DNA of 64,000 nt from Saccharothrix ecbatanensis (GTDB lineage Bacteria > Actinomycetota > Actinomycetes > Mycobacteriales > Pseudonocardiaceae): NCBI RefSeq assembly GCF_014205015.1, contig NZ_JACHMO010000001.1, forward strand, positions 310,001 to 374,000, written 5' to 3'. Of the stretch, positions 27,442-36,741 are shown piece after piece (within the stretch, counting starts at the first letter, position 1; every line of letters starts with the position of its first letter). The notes beneath the pieces are model-generated. The model was given only the letters and a program-made list of their open reading frames with translations, ran no database searches and was not told where the DNA came from. Position numbers and translations under genes: made by a program.

Positions 27442-27956
27442 AGCTCGACCGAGCCCTAGGGCTGCTGCGTGAGGTCCCGGACTTCCCCCTCCCGGGGGTC
27501 CTGTTCCGGGACCTCACGCCGGTCTTGGCCGACCCGGACGCGCTGCGTGCCGTGGTCGACGCCTTGCAGGACAAGATCCACCCGGACACGCAGGTGGTGG
27601 CAGCCATCGAGGCCCGCGGCTTCCTGCTGGGCGCGGCGCTCGGGTACGGCTGGCGCTACGGCGTCGTGCCGCTGCGCAAGCCCGGCAAGCTGCCGGCCGT
27701 GACGCATCGGGTGTCGTACGCCTTGGAGTACGGCACCGCCACGCTGGAACTGCCCGCCGATTCCATTTCCGCCGGTCAGAAGGTTGTCGTCGTGGACGAC
27801 GTGCTGGCGACCGGCGGTACCGCCGCGGCGGCGTGCGAGCTGGTCGAACGTGCCGGCGGCGTGGTGACCGGTGTGTCGGTCGTGCTGGAGATCCAGGGCT
27901 TGGGCGGCCGTGACCTGCTCGCGGGCCGCGACGTCAACGCCCTGCTGACCCTCTGA
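27438..27956 (+). CDS. apt: Adenine phosphoribosyltransferase
   Basis: A 172-residue type I phosphoribosyltransferase converting adenine and PRPP to AMP. The PRPP-binding motif VVVDDVLATGGTAAA and the N-terminal PDFPLPGVLFRDLTPVLADP are characteristic, and EARGFLLGAALGYGW holds the base-binding region. The TTG start overlaps the secF stop (TTGA), so it is translationally coupled. secDF-apt-rel order is conserved in actinobacteria; here a three-gene module separates apt from rel. Confidence 0.95.
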   Translation: MKLDRALGLLREVPDFPLPGVLFRDLTPVLADPDALRAVVDALQDKIHPDTQVVAAIEARGFLLGAALGYGWRYGVVPLRKPGKLPAVTHRVSYALEYGTATLELPADSISAGQKVVVVDDVLATGGTAAAACELVERAGGVVTGVSVVLEIQGLGGRDLLAGRDVNALLTL

Positions 27957-27984
27957 CCGTCTGACCGTCTTTCGTCTTTCGCGC

Positions 27985-28743
27985 TCAACTCCAGTCGATG
28001 CTGCCGAAGTCGCCGATGCTGAGCAGATCCGGTGCCGGCGGCTCGACGGATGAGCACACGGCGACCTGGAGTGCTTCCACTTCCCGTGCGTGTGCGGCGG
28101 CGCCCGCGTCTGTGAAGTCTCCGGCGGCTCGCTTGAACCAGAGCAGCGCGGATTCCCGGTCGCCTTGAGCCAGCCGTGCCCGCCCGAGCAACACGCGGCA
28201 TTCCCCGCGCTCCTCGGCGAGTTCGGGATCGTCGCCGTACTCGTTGTAGAGCTCGTCGGCCCTGGTGAGCTTCGCGACCGCGTTGTCGAGGTCGCCGGCG
28301 AGGAGCGCCTGCGCGCCGAGTTCACGCACCGCCCACGCCACACCGGCGGTGTTGGCGTGGGCGAAGTGCATTTCGACCAGTTGGACCAGGCACGCTGTCA
28401 CGGCGTCCGTCATCCCCTGTGCCCGGAAGATGCTCGCGAGCAGGTCCAACGCGAAAGCGTGCCTGCCCAGCTGTTCGTCTGTCGCCGACTCGACGCAGGC
28501 CTCCCGCCGAACCTCCACCGCCCGTGCCGCCATCGTCGTTGCGGGCCGGAGGAGGCCCATGACGGCATAGGTCTGCGCCGCCGCCTCCAGCGGCACGGCG
28601 GCGAAGTCGGATCGGGGATGCCGCTCGGCGAACCCGAGGGTCGCCCGGTGCAGTGCGACCGTCGCCTCCGGTTCGTAGCCGTGCGGGACTTCCAGCCACT
28701 GGCAGCGGAGTCGCGCCGCCTCCTCGTCCACGTTCTCGGTCAT
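27985..28743 (-). CDS. TPR-like hypothetical protein
   Basis: A 252-residue cytoplasmic protein made of helical hairpins with TPR-like periodicity (for instance LGAQALLAGDLDNAVAKLTRADELY and LLGRARLAQGDRESALLWFKRAAG). Such proteins usually bind peptides or partner proteins. ATG 28743 is chosen because the shared inverted repeat lies upstream of it; an earlier in-frame codon would read through that repeat. It is divergent from the XRE regulator at 28842, 98 bp away, and convergent with apt. A regulatory partnership with the XRE/DUF397 pair is plausible but unproven. Confidence 0.75.
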   Translation of the reverse strand: MTENVDEEAARLRCQWLEVPHGYEPEATVALHRATLGFAERHPRSDFAAVPLEAAAQTYAVMGLLRPATTMAARAVEVRREACVESATDEQLGRHAFALDLLASIFRAQGMTDAVTACLVQLVEMHFAHANTAGVAWAVRELGAQALLAGDLDNAVAKLTRADELYNEYGDDPELAEERGECRVLLGRARLAQGDRESALLWFKRAAGDFTDAGAAAHAREVEALQVAVCSSVEPPAPDLLSIGDFGSIDWS

Positions 28744-28760
28744 GGTTGCCACTCTATTAT

Positions 28761-28788
28761 TTGCGTGCGGCAAACCTACCGCAAGCAA
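28761..28788. promoter_or_regulatory. Inverted repeat in the TPR / XRE divergent promoter
   Basis: TTGCGTGCGG (28761-28770) and CCGCAAGCAA (28779-28788) form an inverted repeat with 9 of 10 positions matching and an 8-bp centre. It lies midway between the two divergent starts and next to the AT-rich sequence CTATTATTT. It is a good candidate for an operator of the XRE protein acting on both genes. Confidence 0.55.
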
Positions 28789-28841
28789 CCGGGTGAACCC
28801 TGGGTTAAAGGTGACTACGCAGAGTGGTTAGGGTGATCGTC

Positions 28842-29702
28842 ATGGCGGTAGGAACCACACGTGCCAAGCGCAGACTCGGTCGATACGTGAAGCCGATCCT
28901 GGAGCGAGCGGCACTCAAGCCTGCCGAAGTAGCGGAACGCGTGAAGACGTCGAAGGACACGGTCAACCGGCTGCTGTCCGGCGACCACCTGCCGCGCTAC
29001 CCGACGTTCCTGGCGATCATGACCATCCTCAAGGCCACTGAGGAGGAACTGACCGAGGGCACGGCGCTCTGGGAACGGGCGAACGTGGACGCCGTCGTGG
29101 TCGAGCACGCCTCGACCCTGTTGTCGGGCTACCTGCGGTTCAGGATGGACGAAGGTGAGGCGATCGGGGAACGCTCGCTCGACCCGATGCTCATCCCGGG
29201 GATACTCCAACTCGGCGAGTATGCCGAGGAGTTGGGGCGACGGGGTCTGATCCTGACCGAAGGCAGGGGATGGACCGCACGGGGTGCTGCCGAACGGCAG
29301 GAGCGGCAACTACTGCTGTCCCGCGATGCCGCCCCGCTTCAGTTGCACGCGCTGATCGATGAATCGGTGCTGCATCGTGTAGTGGCAAGCCGCGAGCTGA
29401 TGGCTGATCAGTTGACGCATCTGCTCGGTGTTGGCCGACAGGACAACGTGACACTTCAGATGATCCCATTCGACATCGGCGCGTACGGTGCCCACTTCGG
29501 GGCGCTGGTCCTGCTCGACTACCCGGAGCCGGACGAACCGCTGTCGGTCTACGTCGAGAGCTACAACGGCACCAAGGTGGTAGAGGACAAGCGGGCGGTG
29601 GGCATGCTGACCGCTGTCTGGGACCACGCGGCACAATTCGCGCTCAGCCCGGAGCTGACGGCACAGCGCATTCGAGAAGTGAGGGACACGAGGTATGCCT
29701 GA
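28842..29702 (+). CDS. XRE-family regulator with DUF5753 domain
   Basis: A 286-residue protein. The first 75 residues form a helix-turn-helix (LKPAEVAERVKTSKDTVNRLLSGDHLPRYPTF), and the rest is a DUF5753 domain with LLSGYLRFRMDEGEA, IPGILQLGEYAEEL and VTLQMIPFDIGAYG. This architecture is very common in actinobacteria and works with a small DUF397 partner, as in the BldB/WhiJ-type developmental pairs. ATG 28842 follows AGGGTGATC; upstream GTG codons are possible. Its last codons overlap the DUF397 start by 8 bp. Confidence 0.9.
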   Translation: MAVGTTRAKRRLGRYVKPILERAALKPAEVAERVKTSKDTVNRLLSGDHLPRYPTFLAIMTILKATEEELTEGTALWERANVDAVVVEHASTLLSGYLRFRMDEGEAIGERSLDPMLIPGILQLGEYAEELGRRGLILTEGRGWTARGAAERQERQLLLSRDAAPLQLHALIDESVLHRVVASRELMADQLTHLLGVGRQDNVTLQMIPFDIGAYGAHFGALVLLDYPEPDEPLSVYVESYNGTKVVEDKRAVGMLTAVWDHAAQFALSPELTAQRIREVRDTRYA

Positions 29703-29877
29703 CCAGCAGGGGACGTGGCGCAAGTCCGCACGCAGCTCGACCAACGCCGCCTGCGTCGAACTGGTGGTGAGCGCCGAATCGACCGGCGTTCGGGACAGCA
29801 AGCAGCCGGCGGCCGGTGAGCTGAACTTCCCGCGCGGGAGTTTCGGCGCGTTCCTCACCGCGCTCAAGAACCACTAG
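29695..29877 (+). CDS. DUF397 domain protein
   Basis: A 60-residue protein with the full DUF397 pattern: WRKSARSSTNAACVELV, then VRDSKQP and FPRGSFGAFLTALK. It overlaps the upstream XRE/DUF5753 gene. In this family the small protein is thought to modulate or be the antitoxin-like partner of the regulator; that is family knowledge, not visible here. Confidence 0.92.
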   Translation: MPDQQGTWRKSARSSTNAACVELVVSAESTGVRDSKQPAAGELNFPRGSFGAFLTALKNH

Positions 29878-30031
29878 TCGGACGTTCACGCTGGTGAAAC
29901 GCGGTCCTGGGCGACTGGTCGGGCTGAACAACGGGTGCTGCTCGTCGTGTGAACCGCACCGCTCATCGGCTCGCCGCCCGGGTCCGCCACCCAACGGAGT
30001 TATCCTCGGTTCCTAGACCCGAGGAGCGTGG

Positions 30032-32332
30032 TTGAGCCAGGACACCGAACCCGCCCAGACGTCGCAGCCCGTGCCCGCACGGCCGCCGTCGGCGACGAGG
30101 CGCGTGCGCGCCCGGCTGGCACGTCGGATCACCGCCCAGCGCGCGGCGCCGGTCAAGCAGGTGCTCGAACCGCTGGCCACCGTCCACCGCGACCTGCACC
30201 CCAAGGCGGACCTGGCGCTGCTCCAGCACGCCTACGACGTGGCGGAGGAGAAGCACCGGCCGCAGCGGCGGAAGTCCGGCGACCCGTACATCACGCACCC
30301 GCTCGCGGTGGCGACGATCCTGGCCGAGCTGGGCATGGACACGACCACGCTGGTCGCGGCCCTGCTGCACGACACGGTCGAGGACACGGACTACTCGCTG
30401 GACCAGCTGCGGGTCGACTTCGGCAACGAGGTCGCGCTCCTGGTCGACGGCGTGACCAAGCTCGACAAGGTCAAACTGGGCGCGGCGGCCGAGGCCGAGA
30501 CGATCCGCAAGATGGTCATCGCGATGGCCAAGGACCCCCGGGTGCTGGTCATCAAGCTGGCCGACCGGCTGCACAACATGCGCACCATGCGGTTCCTCCC
30601 GCCGGAGAAGCAGGCCCGCAAGGCCCGCGAAACCCTCGAGGTCCTCGCGCCGCTCGCGCACCGCCTCGGCATGGCGACGGTGAAGTGGGAGCTGGAGGAC
30701 CTGGCGTTCGCCATCCTCCAGCCGAAGAAGTACGACGAGATCGTGCGCCTGGTGGCCAACCGCGCGCCGTCCCGCGACACGTACCTGGGCGGCGTCATCA
30801 CGGAGCTGACCCAGCAGCTGGAGGGCGCCCGGATCACCGCCAAGGTGGAGGGCCGGCCCAAGCACTACTACTCGATCCACCAGAAGATGATCGTGCGCGG
30901 TCGGGATTTCGACGACATCCACGACCTGGTGGGCGTGCGGATCCAGGTGGACGAGGTCCGCGACTGCTACGCGGCCATGGGCGTGGTGCACGCGCTCTGG
31001 CAGCCCATGCCCGGCCGGTTCAAGGACTACATCGCGCAGCCCCGGTTCGGCGTGTACCAGTCGTTGCACACGACGGTCATCGGGCCGGACGGCAAGCCGC
31101 TGGAAGTGCAGATCCGGACGTACGACATGCACCGGACCGCCGAGTACGGCATCGCGGCGCACTGGCGGTACAAGGAGACGCGCGGCACGCACACCGGCAA
31201 GGGCGTCGAGGTCGACGAGATGGCCTGGATGCGGCAGCTGCTGGACTGGCAGCGCGAGGCGGCCGACCCGGGCGAGTTCCTGGAGTCGCTGCGGTTCGAC
31301 CTGGCGGCGCGGGAGATCTTCGTCTTCACGCCGAAGGGCGACGTCGTCACCCTGCCCACGGGCTCCACGCCGGTCGACTTCGCGTACGCCGTGCACACCG
31401 AGGTCGGCCACCGGTGCATCGGCGCCCGCGTGAACGGGCGGCTCGTCGCGCTCGAGCGGAAGCTGGAGAACGGCGAGGTCATCGAGATCTTCACCTCGAA
31501 GGCCGAGGGCGCGGGCCCGTCCCGCGACTGGCTGTCGTTCGCGGCGTCCCCGCGGGCCAAGGCGAAGATCAAGCAGTGGTTCGCGAAGGAGCGCAAGGAA
31601 GAGGCCATCGAGGTCGGCAAGGACGCCATCGCCAAGGAGGTCCGCCGCGTCGGGCTGCCCCTCCAGCGACTCGTCTCGGCCGACTCCATGGGCGCCTTGT
31701 CGAAGGAACTGCACTACCCCGACGTGTCCGCGCTGTACGCGGCCGTGGGGGAGGGGCACACCTCCGGGCGGCACGTGGTCCAGCGGTTGGTGGCGCAGCT
31801 CGGCGGTGTCGAGCACGCCGAGGAGGAGCTGGCCGAGCGGTCCACGCCGTCCACCGTCACCAGGCGGCGGGTCACCGGTGACGCCGGTGTCATCGTCAAG
31901 GACGCGTCCGACGTGTGGGTCAAACTGGCCCGCTGCTGCACGCCCGTGCCCGGTGACGACATCCTCGGTTTCGTCACGCGCGGCGGTGGGGTGTCCGTGC
32001 ACCGGACCGACTGCACCAACGCGGACGAGCTGCTGAGGACGCCCGAGCGGTTGCTGGACGTCGAGTGGGCGCCGTCGTCGTCATCGGTGTTCCTGGTGGC
32101 GATCCAGGTGGAGGCGCTCGACCGGCACCGGCTGCTGTCGGACGTGACGAAGGTGCTGGCGGACGAGAAGGTCAACATCCTGTCCGCGTCGGTGACCACG
32201 TCGCGGGACCGGGTGGCGGTGTCGCGGTTCTCCTTCGAGATGGGCGACCCGAAGCACCTCGGCCACGTGCTGAAGGCCGTGCGGAGCGTCGAGGGCGTCT
32301 ACGACGTGTACCGGGTGACGTCGGCGTCGTAG
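30032..32332 (+). CDS. rel: Bifunctional (p)ppGpp synthetase/hydrolase Rel
   Basis: A 766-residue RelA/SpoT homologue. The hydrolase domain keeps the HD motif (LLHDTVEDT, His113-Asp114). The synthetase domain contains [19 protein letters not shown] and [24 protein letters not shown] ([15 protein letters not shown]), the zinc-finger/RIS region ([22 protein letters not shown]) and a C-terminal ACT domain follow. Both activities should be intact, as in the single Rel of other actinobacteria. TTG 30032 is supported by GAGGAG six bases upstream. TATCCT at 30001-30006 may be its -10 box. Confidence 0.96.
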   Translation: MSQDTEPAQTSQPVPARPPSATRRVRARLARRITAQRAAPVKQVLEPLATVHRDLHPKADLALLQHAYDVAEEKHRPQRRKSGDPYITHPLAVATILAELGMDTTTLVAALLHDTVEDTDYSLDQLRVDFGNEVALLVDGVTKLDKVKLGAAAEAETIRKMVIAMAKDPRVLVIKLADRLHNMRTMRFLPPEKQARKARETLEVLAPLAHRLGMATVKWELEDLAFAILQPKKYDEIVRLVANRAPSRDTYLGGVITELTQQLEGARITAKVEGRPKHYYSIHQKMIVRGRDFDDIHDLVGVRIQVDEVRDCYAAMGVVHALWQPMPGRFKDYIAQPRFGVYQSLHTTVIGPDGKPLEVQIRTYDMHRTAEYGIAAHWRYKETRGTHTGKGVEVDEMAWMRQLLDWQREAADPGEFLESLRFDLAAREIFVFTPKGDVVTLPTGSTPVDFAYAVHTEVGHRCIGARVNGRLVALERKLENGEVIEIFTSKAEGAGPSRDWLSFAASPRAKAKIKQWFAKERKEEAIEVGKDAIAKEVRRVGLPLQRLVSADSMGALSKELHYPDVSALYAAVGEGHTSGRHVVQRLVAQLGGVEHAEEELAERSTPSTVTRRRVTGDAGVIVKDASDVWVKLARCCTPVPGDDILGFVTRGGGVSVHRTDCTNADELLRTPERLLDVEWAPSSSSVFLVAIQVEALDRHRLLSDVTKVLADEKVNILSASVTTSRDRVAVSRFSFEMGDPKHLGHVLKAVRSVEGVYDVYRVTSAS

Positions 32333-32422
32333 CACTGCGCCGGGGTCCTCGCGTCAGCGAAACGTCAGAGTCCGGTGTCACCATCCGGCATGTCGGTCCC
32401 ACAACCGACAGGGAAAGCGCAG

Positions 32423-32455
32423 GGGTCCGGCACTCCTCTCCCGAGTGCCGGACCC
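32423..32455 (+). terminator. Hairpin terminator of rel
   Basis: A 13-bp perfect stem (GGGTCCGGCACTC / GAGTGCCGGACCC) with a 7-base loop lies 90 bp after the rel stop. It has no T tract, the I-shaped type frequent in actinomycetes. Confidence 0.65.
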
Positions 32456-32521
32456 GCGTGTCCGTCAGTCGGGCGTCCCAGGTGACGGTGACCGGGGTCC
32501 CGTGAAAAGTGGGATCGAGGG

Positions 32522-32555
32522 AAAACGAAAAAGCCGCCCGATCGTGCCGGGCGGC
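32522..32555 (-). terminator. Intrinsic terminator of the cyclophilin gene
   Basis: GCCGCCCG / CGGGCGGC (8-bp stem, 7-base loop) followed on the minus strand by TTTTTCGTTTTC. It lies about 40 bp past the stop of the minus-strand peptidyl-prolyl isomerase gene. Confidence 0.8.
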
Positions 32556-32592
32556 CCTTTCGTGTGCTTCGTGGTGCTTTGCGATCAGCGGG

Positions 32593-33447
32593 TCACTTGA
32601 CGACGGCCGCCGTCTTGATGTCGACCGCCTTGTTCGGTTTGCCGTCGCCCTGGCCGCTGTCCGTGCCGGCCTTGGCGACCTCGTCGACGAGTTTCAGGCC
32701 CTCCTCGTCCACCGTGCCGAACACGGTGTACTTCGGTTCGAGATTCTTGCCGTCGCCGTAGACGATGAAGAACTGGCTGCCGTTCGTGTCCGGACCCGAG
32801 TTCGCCATGGCGAGCAGGCCGCGGCCGTAGGTCAGCTCCGGCCACACCTCGTCCTTGAAGCTGTAACCGGGGCCGCCGCTGCCGGTGGCGCTCGGGTCAC
32901 CGCACTGGAGGACCTGGATGCCCGACGTGGTCAGGCGGTGGCAGGTGGTCTCGTTGTAGAAACCCTGCTCGATCAGGCTGACGAAGCTGTTCACCGTGCA
33001 CGGCGCCAGCGTGCGGTCCAGGGTCAGCTTGAGGTCGCCGATCGAGGTGGAGAGCGTGGCGCCCACAGTGCCCTCAGCGGACACCTGCCCCGCCTCGGGG
33101 GCCTTGACTTCCTTGCTGGCGGGCTCGGCTCCGGCCGGGTACTCGCAGGCCACCTGGGCCGGGAGCGGCGCGGTGCGCTTGACCGCCGGGTGCAGCTCGG
33201 TCGGGATGGACGCCGGGGCGTCGTTCTGCGCCGGAGTGGTCGAGGCCGCGGCGGCGTCGTCCCCGGTGTCGTTGTTGGTGAAGTCGGTCGTGGCGAGGAA
33301 GTACACACCACCCGCTACGACGACGACGGTGACGGCGGTCGCGACTACAGCGAGCACCCGGCGCCGCTTCGCGCGCTCAGCCCTGCGGACGAGCTGGCGT
33401 TCCAGCTTCCGCTTGGCCTGCTCGCGGCGCTGCACGTTGGTCGGCAC
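32593..33447 (-). CDS. Membrane-anchored cyclophilin-type peptidyl-prolyl isomerase
   Basis: A 284-residue protein. A very basic cytoplasmic start (about 10-35) is followed by one membrane helix (about 37-55), an Ala/Thr-rich spacer and an extracytoplasmic cyclophilin domain (about 120-284). Recognisable are LTLDRTLAPCTVNSFVSL, CHRLT, LAMANSGPDTNGSQFFI and VFGTVDEEGL. Four cysteines in the exported part (CEYP, PCTV, TCHRL, QCGDP) could form disulfides. GTG 33447 is chosen because GGGAGG lies 6 bp upstream; a TTG two codons earlier has no room for a ribosome-binding site. A shorter lipoprotein paralogue is at 63275. Confidence 0.9.
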   Translation of the reverse strand: MPTNVQRREQAKRKLERQLVRRAERAKRRRVLAVVATAVTVVVVAGGVYFLATTDFTNNDTGDDAAAASTTPAQNDAPASIPTELHPAVKRTAPLPAQVACEYPAGAEPASKEVKAPEAGQVSAEGTVGATLSTSIGDLKLTLDRTLAPCTVNSFVSLIEQGFYNETTCHRLTTSGIQVLQCGDPSATGSGGPGYSFKDEVWPELTYGRGLLAMANSGPDTNGSQFFIVYGDGKNLEPKYTVFGTVDEEGLKLVDEVAKAGTDSGQGDGKPNKAVDIKTAAVVK

Positions 33448-33591
33448 CTGCAACCTCCCTGATCTCCCGTCGACGGCGACGATCGGTCAGCAGTCTAGGG
33501 GGCACGTATATGGCTGGTGTATGCCGGATAGGCTGGTTGACGGGGTCCGCAGGGATCCGTTGTCGATCCGTTGCCGACGAGAGGTGATCCC

Positions 33592-34293
33592 GTGCTGGTG
33601 ATCGGGTTCCCGACCGGCGCCCTCCAGGCCAACTGCTTCGTGTTGGCGACGGGCGCGGGCGAGGCCTGCGTGGTGGTCGATCCGGGCCAGGACGCGGCCG
33701 AGCCGATCGCCGAGGCGCTGCGCGAGCACCGGCTGTCCCCGGTCGCCGTGCTGCTCACGCACGGGCACTTCGACCACTCGTTCTCCGTCGCGCCCGTCTG
33801 CGACGGCAACGACATACCGGCGTGGATCCACCCCGACGACCGCGAACTGCTGTCCGATCCGCTCAAGGGCATCAGCGCCGAGTCGCGGTCCTTCTTCGGC
33901 GGCAACCTGGAGATGCGGGAGCCGCGCGAGGTGCGCGAACTGGCCGACGGCGCCGAGCTGGACCTGGCGGGTCTCCGGCTGACCGTCGACCACACACCGG
34001 GCCATACCGGCGGGTCGGTGATGTTCCGCGCCGGCACGGAAGAGGGCGGACGGCTCGTGCTGTCCGGCGACACCCTCTTCGCCGGCTCCATCGGACGCAC
34101 CGACCTGCCGGGCGGGAACCACCGCGAGATGCTGACGTCGCTGCGCACCAAGGTGCTGACGTTGGCCGACGACACGGTGGTGCTGCCCGGCCACGGGCCC
34201 ACGACGACCATCGGCCGCGAGCGCGCGGGCAACCCGTTCCTGCTGGGACTGGGCTCACCCGACGCGCCGGCCGCACCGCACCGAGGACTGTAG
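33592..34293 (+). CDS. MBL-fold metallo-hydrolase (glyoxalase II-like)
   Basis: A 233-residue metallo-beta-lactamase-fold protein. The metal motif THGHFDHS (His57, His59, Asp61, His62), [10 protein letters not shown] and [14 protein letters not shown] are all present. It belongs to the group annotated as glyoxalase II or hydroxyacylglutathione hydrolase-like, though actinomycetes lack glutathione, so a mycothiol ester or another thioester is more likely. GTG 33592 follows GAGAGGTG. It is followed 4 bp later by hisS, a common actinobacterial pairing. Confidence 0.88.
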   Translation: MLVIGFPTGALQANCFVLATGAGEACVVVDPGQDAAEPIAEALREHRLSPVAVLLTHGHFDHSFSVAPVCDGNDIPAWIHPDDRELLSDPLKGISAESRSFFGGNLEMREPREVRELADGAELDLAGLRLTVDHTPGHTGGSVMFRAGTEEGGRLVLSGDTLFAGSIGRTDLPGGNHREMLTSLRTKVLTLADDTVVLPGHGPTTTIGRERAGNPFLLGLGSPDAPAAPHRGL

Positions 34294-34297
34294 AACC

Positions 34298-35623
34298 GTG
34301 ACGACGCCTTCCCCCGTACCCCCTTCCTCCGCACCTCCTTCCTCCGCACCTCCTTCCTCCGCACCTCCTTTCGCCGCGCCCAAGGGCGTGCCCGACTACT
34401 TCCCGCCGACCTCCGCGTCGTTCCTGGCGGTCCGCGACACGCTGATCGAGTCCGCGCGCCGGGCCGGCTACGGCTACGTCGAGCTGCCCGTCTTCGAGGA
34501 CACCGCGCTGTTCGCGCGTGGCGTCGGCGAGTCGACCGACGTGGTCAGCAAGGAGATGTACACGTTCACCGACCGCGGCAACCGGTCGATCACGCTGCGG
34601 CCCGAGGGCACGGCGGGCGTGATGCGCGCGGTGATCGAGCACGGGCTCGACCGGGGGCAGCTGCCGGTGAAGCTCGCGTACGCGGGGCAGTTCTTCCGCG
34701 CCGAGCAGCCCCAGGCCGGGCGGTACCGGCAGTTCCACCAGGTCGGCATCGAGGCCGTCGGCGTGGACGACCCGGCGTTGGACGCGGAGGTCATCGCGGT
34801 CGCCGACGCGGGGTTCCGGGCGTTGGGGCTGACCGGGTTCCGGCTGGAGCTGACGTCGCTGGGCGACGCCACGTGCCGTCCGCAGTACCGGGAGAAGTTG
34901 CAGGACTTCCTGGCCGCGCTGCCGTTGGACGAGGAGACGCGCCGGCGGGCCGAGCTGAACCCGTTGCGGGTGCTGGACGACAAGCGGCCCGAGGTGCGGG
35001 AGCTGGTCGCGGACGCGCCGCTGATGGTGGACAACCTGTCGGCCGAGTCGCTGGCGCACTACGAGCAGGTCAAGGCCTACCTGAACGACCTGGGCGTGAA
35101 GTTCGTGGAGAACCCGCGGATGGTGCGCGGCCTGGACTACTACACGAAGACGACGTTCGAGTTCGTGCACGACGGGTTGGGCGCGCAGTCCGGCATCGGC
35201 GGCGGCGGGCGGTACGACGGGTTGATGGAGCAGCTGGGCGGGCAGCCGCTGTCCGGCGTCGGGTTCGGGCTCGGCGTGGACCGGGCGCTGCTGGCGTGCC
35301 AGGTCGAGGGCGTGTCGCCGGGTGACGAGACGCGCTGCGACGTGTACGGCGTGCCGTTGGGCGAGGCGGCGAAGTCGCGGCTGGTGGCGTTGTCCGCGCC
35401 GCTGCGTGCGTCCGGCGTGCGGTTCGACCTTTCGTATGGCGGCAAGGGGCTCAAGGGCGCGATGAAGGCCGCAGACCGGTCCGGCGCGCGGTTCGCGCTG
35501 GTGCTGGGCGAGCGTGACATCGAGGCCGGTGTCGTGCAGCTGAAGGAGTTGGCGTCGGGCGATCAGCGTGCCGTGCCGTTGGCGGACGTGGTGATCTCGG
35601 TGCTGGAGGCGTTGGGCCGGTGA
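34298..35623 (+). CDS. hisS: Histidyl-tRNA synthetase
   Basis: A 441-residue class II synthetase charging tRNA-His. Motif 1 lies around [15 protein letters not shown], motif 2 is [19 protein letters not shown], and the histidine signature loops are [12 protein letters not shown] and motif 3 [12 protein letters not shown]. The N-terminus has an extra Pro/Ser/Ala stretch (three PPSSA units) before the normal start of the family at [11 protein letters not shown]. If the real start is internal this stretch would be untranslated, but no better start codon is seen. The stop overlaps the next GTG. Confidence 0.95.
   Translation: MTTPSPVPPSSAPPSSAPPSSAPPFAAPKGVPDYFPPTSASFLAVRDTLIESARRAGYGYVELPVFEDTALFARGVGESTDVVSKEMYTFTDRGNRSITLRPEGTAGVMRAVIEHGLDRGQLPVKLAYAGQFFRAEQPQAGRYRQFHQVGIEAVGVDDPALDAEVIAVADAGFRALGLTGFRLELTSLGDATCRPQYREKLQDFLAALPLDEETRRRAELNPLRVLDDKRPEVRELVADAPLMVDNLSAESLAHYEQVKAYLNDLGVKFVENPRMVRGLDYYTKTTFEFVHDGLGAQSGIGGGGRYDGLMEQLGGQPLSGVGFGLGVDRALLACQVEGVSPGDETRCDVYGVPLGEAAKSRLVALSAPLRASGVRFDLSYGGKGLKGAMKAADRSGARFALVLGERDIEAGVVQLKELASGDQRAVPLADVVISVLEALGR
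34322..34366 (+). repeat. 15-bp tandem repeat (x3) at the hisS N-terminus
   Basis: CCTTCCTCCGCACCT is repeated three times without a mismatch and in frame, coding for repeated Pro-Ser-Ser-Ala-Pro. Identical copies point to recent slippage expansion, and copy number may differ between strains. Confidence 0.9.
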
Positions 35624-36249
35624 GCGAGCGGATTGCCCTTGACCTGCTCGACCCGACGGCGGTGCGCAAGCGCGCGCGGACGGTCGGCATCGGCGCGCTG
35701 ATCGTCGCCGCCGCGTTCGGCGGGTTGCTGGGGCTGCTCGCCGGGCGGACCGCCGGTCTGGTCACGGCGGCCGTGTTCGCCGTGCCGCTGTTGCTGTTGG
35801 CGTGGTCGGAGGCGCGGCGGCGGGTGTGGCTGGAAGGCCACGTGCTGTCGGTGCGCGCCTTCGGCACGCGTTCGGTGGACCTGCACACCGCCGACGAGTT
35901 GGACCTGCTCGTCACGGACATGCGCGGCGCCCGGACGGTGGGGCTGTTCGTGCGCGGCGGCGGCAAGGCGATCAACCTGGCGCTGGCCATCTACGCGGGC
36001 ACGGGTGGGCGTGAGCAGGGCATCCTGCCGCTGCGCAAGCTGGCCGACGTGCTGGCGGGCCGTGGTGACGCGCCGGGTCTGGTGTTCTCGGAACTGCTGG
36101 TCGCCCAACTGCGCGCCGAGGCCCGCGGCCTGGCCGCCGCCGACCGCCCGCTCTATCAGTTGGGCTCCATGGCCCCCGCCGGCCGGCTGGCCCAGAAGCT
36201 CACCCCCGAAGCCATCTCCCGCTTCGTCTCCACCCTCGACCAGACCTGA
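35620..36249 (+). CDS. Hypothetical two-helix membrane protein
   Basis: A 209-residue protein with a short cytoplasmic N-terminus and two adjacent membrane helices (about 24-43 and 46-65). A soluble domain with a PH-like start follows ([29 protein letters not shown]). Such proteins are common beside aminoacyl-tRNA synthetase genes in this group but have no known role. GTG 35620 overlaps the hisS stop (GTGA), implying coupling. No named family is recognised with confidence. Confidence 0.8.
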   Translation: MSERIALDLLDPTAVRKRARTVGIGALIVAAAFGGLLGLLAGRTAGLVTAAVFAVPLLLLAWSEARRRVWLEGHVLSVRAFGTRSVDLHTADELDLLVTDMRGARTVGLFVRGGGKAINLALAIYAGTGGREQGILPLRKLADVLAGRGDAPGLVFSELLVAQLRAEARGLAAADRPLYQLGSMAPAGRLAQKLTPEAISRFVSTLDQT

Positions 36250-36250
36250 C

Positions 36251-36290
36251 CCCCGCGAGAGTCCTACGTTCAGAACGCGCGTGTCCTACC
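36251..36290. repeat. Dispersed repeat, second locus
   Basis: CGCGAGAGTCCTACGTTCAG followed by AACGCGCGTGTCCTACCTG contains two units of the same GAGTCCTACGTTC family seen at 2541-2725. It begins right after the stop of the preceding gene and touches the broken 3' end of the integrase remnant. Confidence 0.75.
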
Positions 36291-36463
36291 TGTCGCCATC
36301 GGCGTTGACGGACTCTTTGAACTCCGTCTCCGCGCGAACGGGCCCCGGACATTCCCTGGGCCCTGTGGTGGGTTCTGCGGCGTTCTCAGCGCCCCCCGAA
36401 CCGCCACTTCAGCCGGTACGCGGTTGTGCCGTCCTTACGGGTGCGCTTCTCGATCGTCGCCAC
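36286..36463 (-). pseudogene. Tyrosine integrase remnant (N-terminal fragment, frameshifted)
   Basis: From GTG 36463, with GGGAG 9 bases upstream, the minus strand encodes VATIEKRTRKDGTTAYRLKW then RFGGR and a stop. This is the arm-binding start typical of actinobacterial phage/ICE tyrosine recombinases. In the next frame the text continues with the RAETEFKESVNADGDR type segment found about 20-30 residues further on in such integrases, then ends in TAG where the dispersed repeat begins. The catalytic domain is missing. It is a relic of an integrated element, about 60 residues long. Confidence 0.6.
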
Positions 36464-36551
36464 GTCCGGGACTCCCTGCGAGTGTTGTGCTCCCCTGGGA
36501 GTGCCAAGACGACGCGCATACCCACATATTGCTTGGTCAGAGCCACTGCAT

Positions 36552-36600
36552 CCCGTGAGTCCTACGTTCGCGACCCCCGAATTCAACGCTCAGAACGCGG
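36552..36600. repeat. Dispersed repeat, third locus
   Basis: CCCGTGAGTCCTACGTTC is followed by the GACCCCCGA and TTCAACGCTCAG elements. Positions 36552-36597 match the reverse complement of 2535-2580 at all but about four bases. It lies on the upstream side of the integrase remnant, so repeats flank the relic on both sides. Confidence 0.8.
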
Positions 36601-36741
36601 GGCGTCGCGCTGACGGGCGCATGTACCGCCGGTGTACCGGAGCGGCGGATGCTCCTGCGCGTCGGGCATCCGGCGGCGGCTCCGGGCGAGGGGTGGGGCC
36701 GACGCCACCTCCTGTGCCCGCGTACCGGCGAGGAGAGAACG

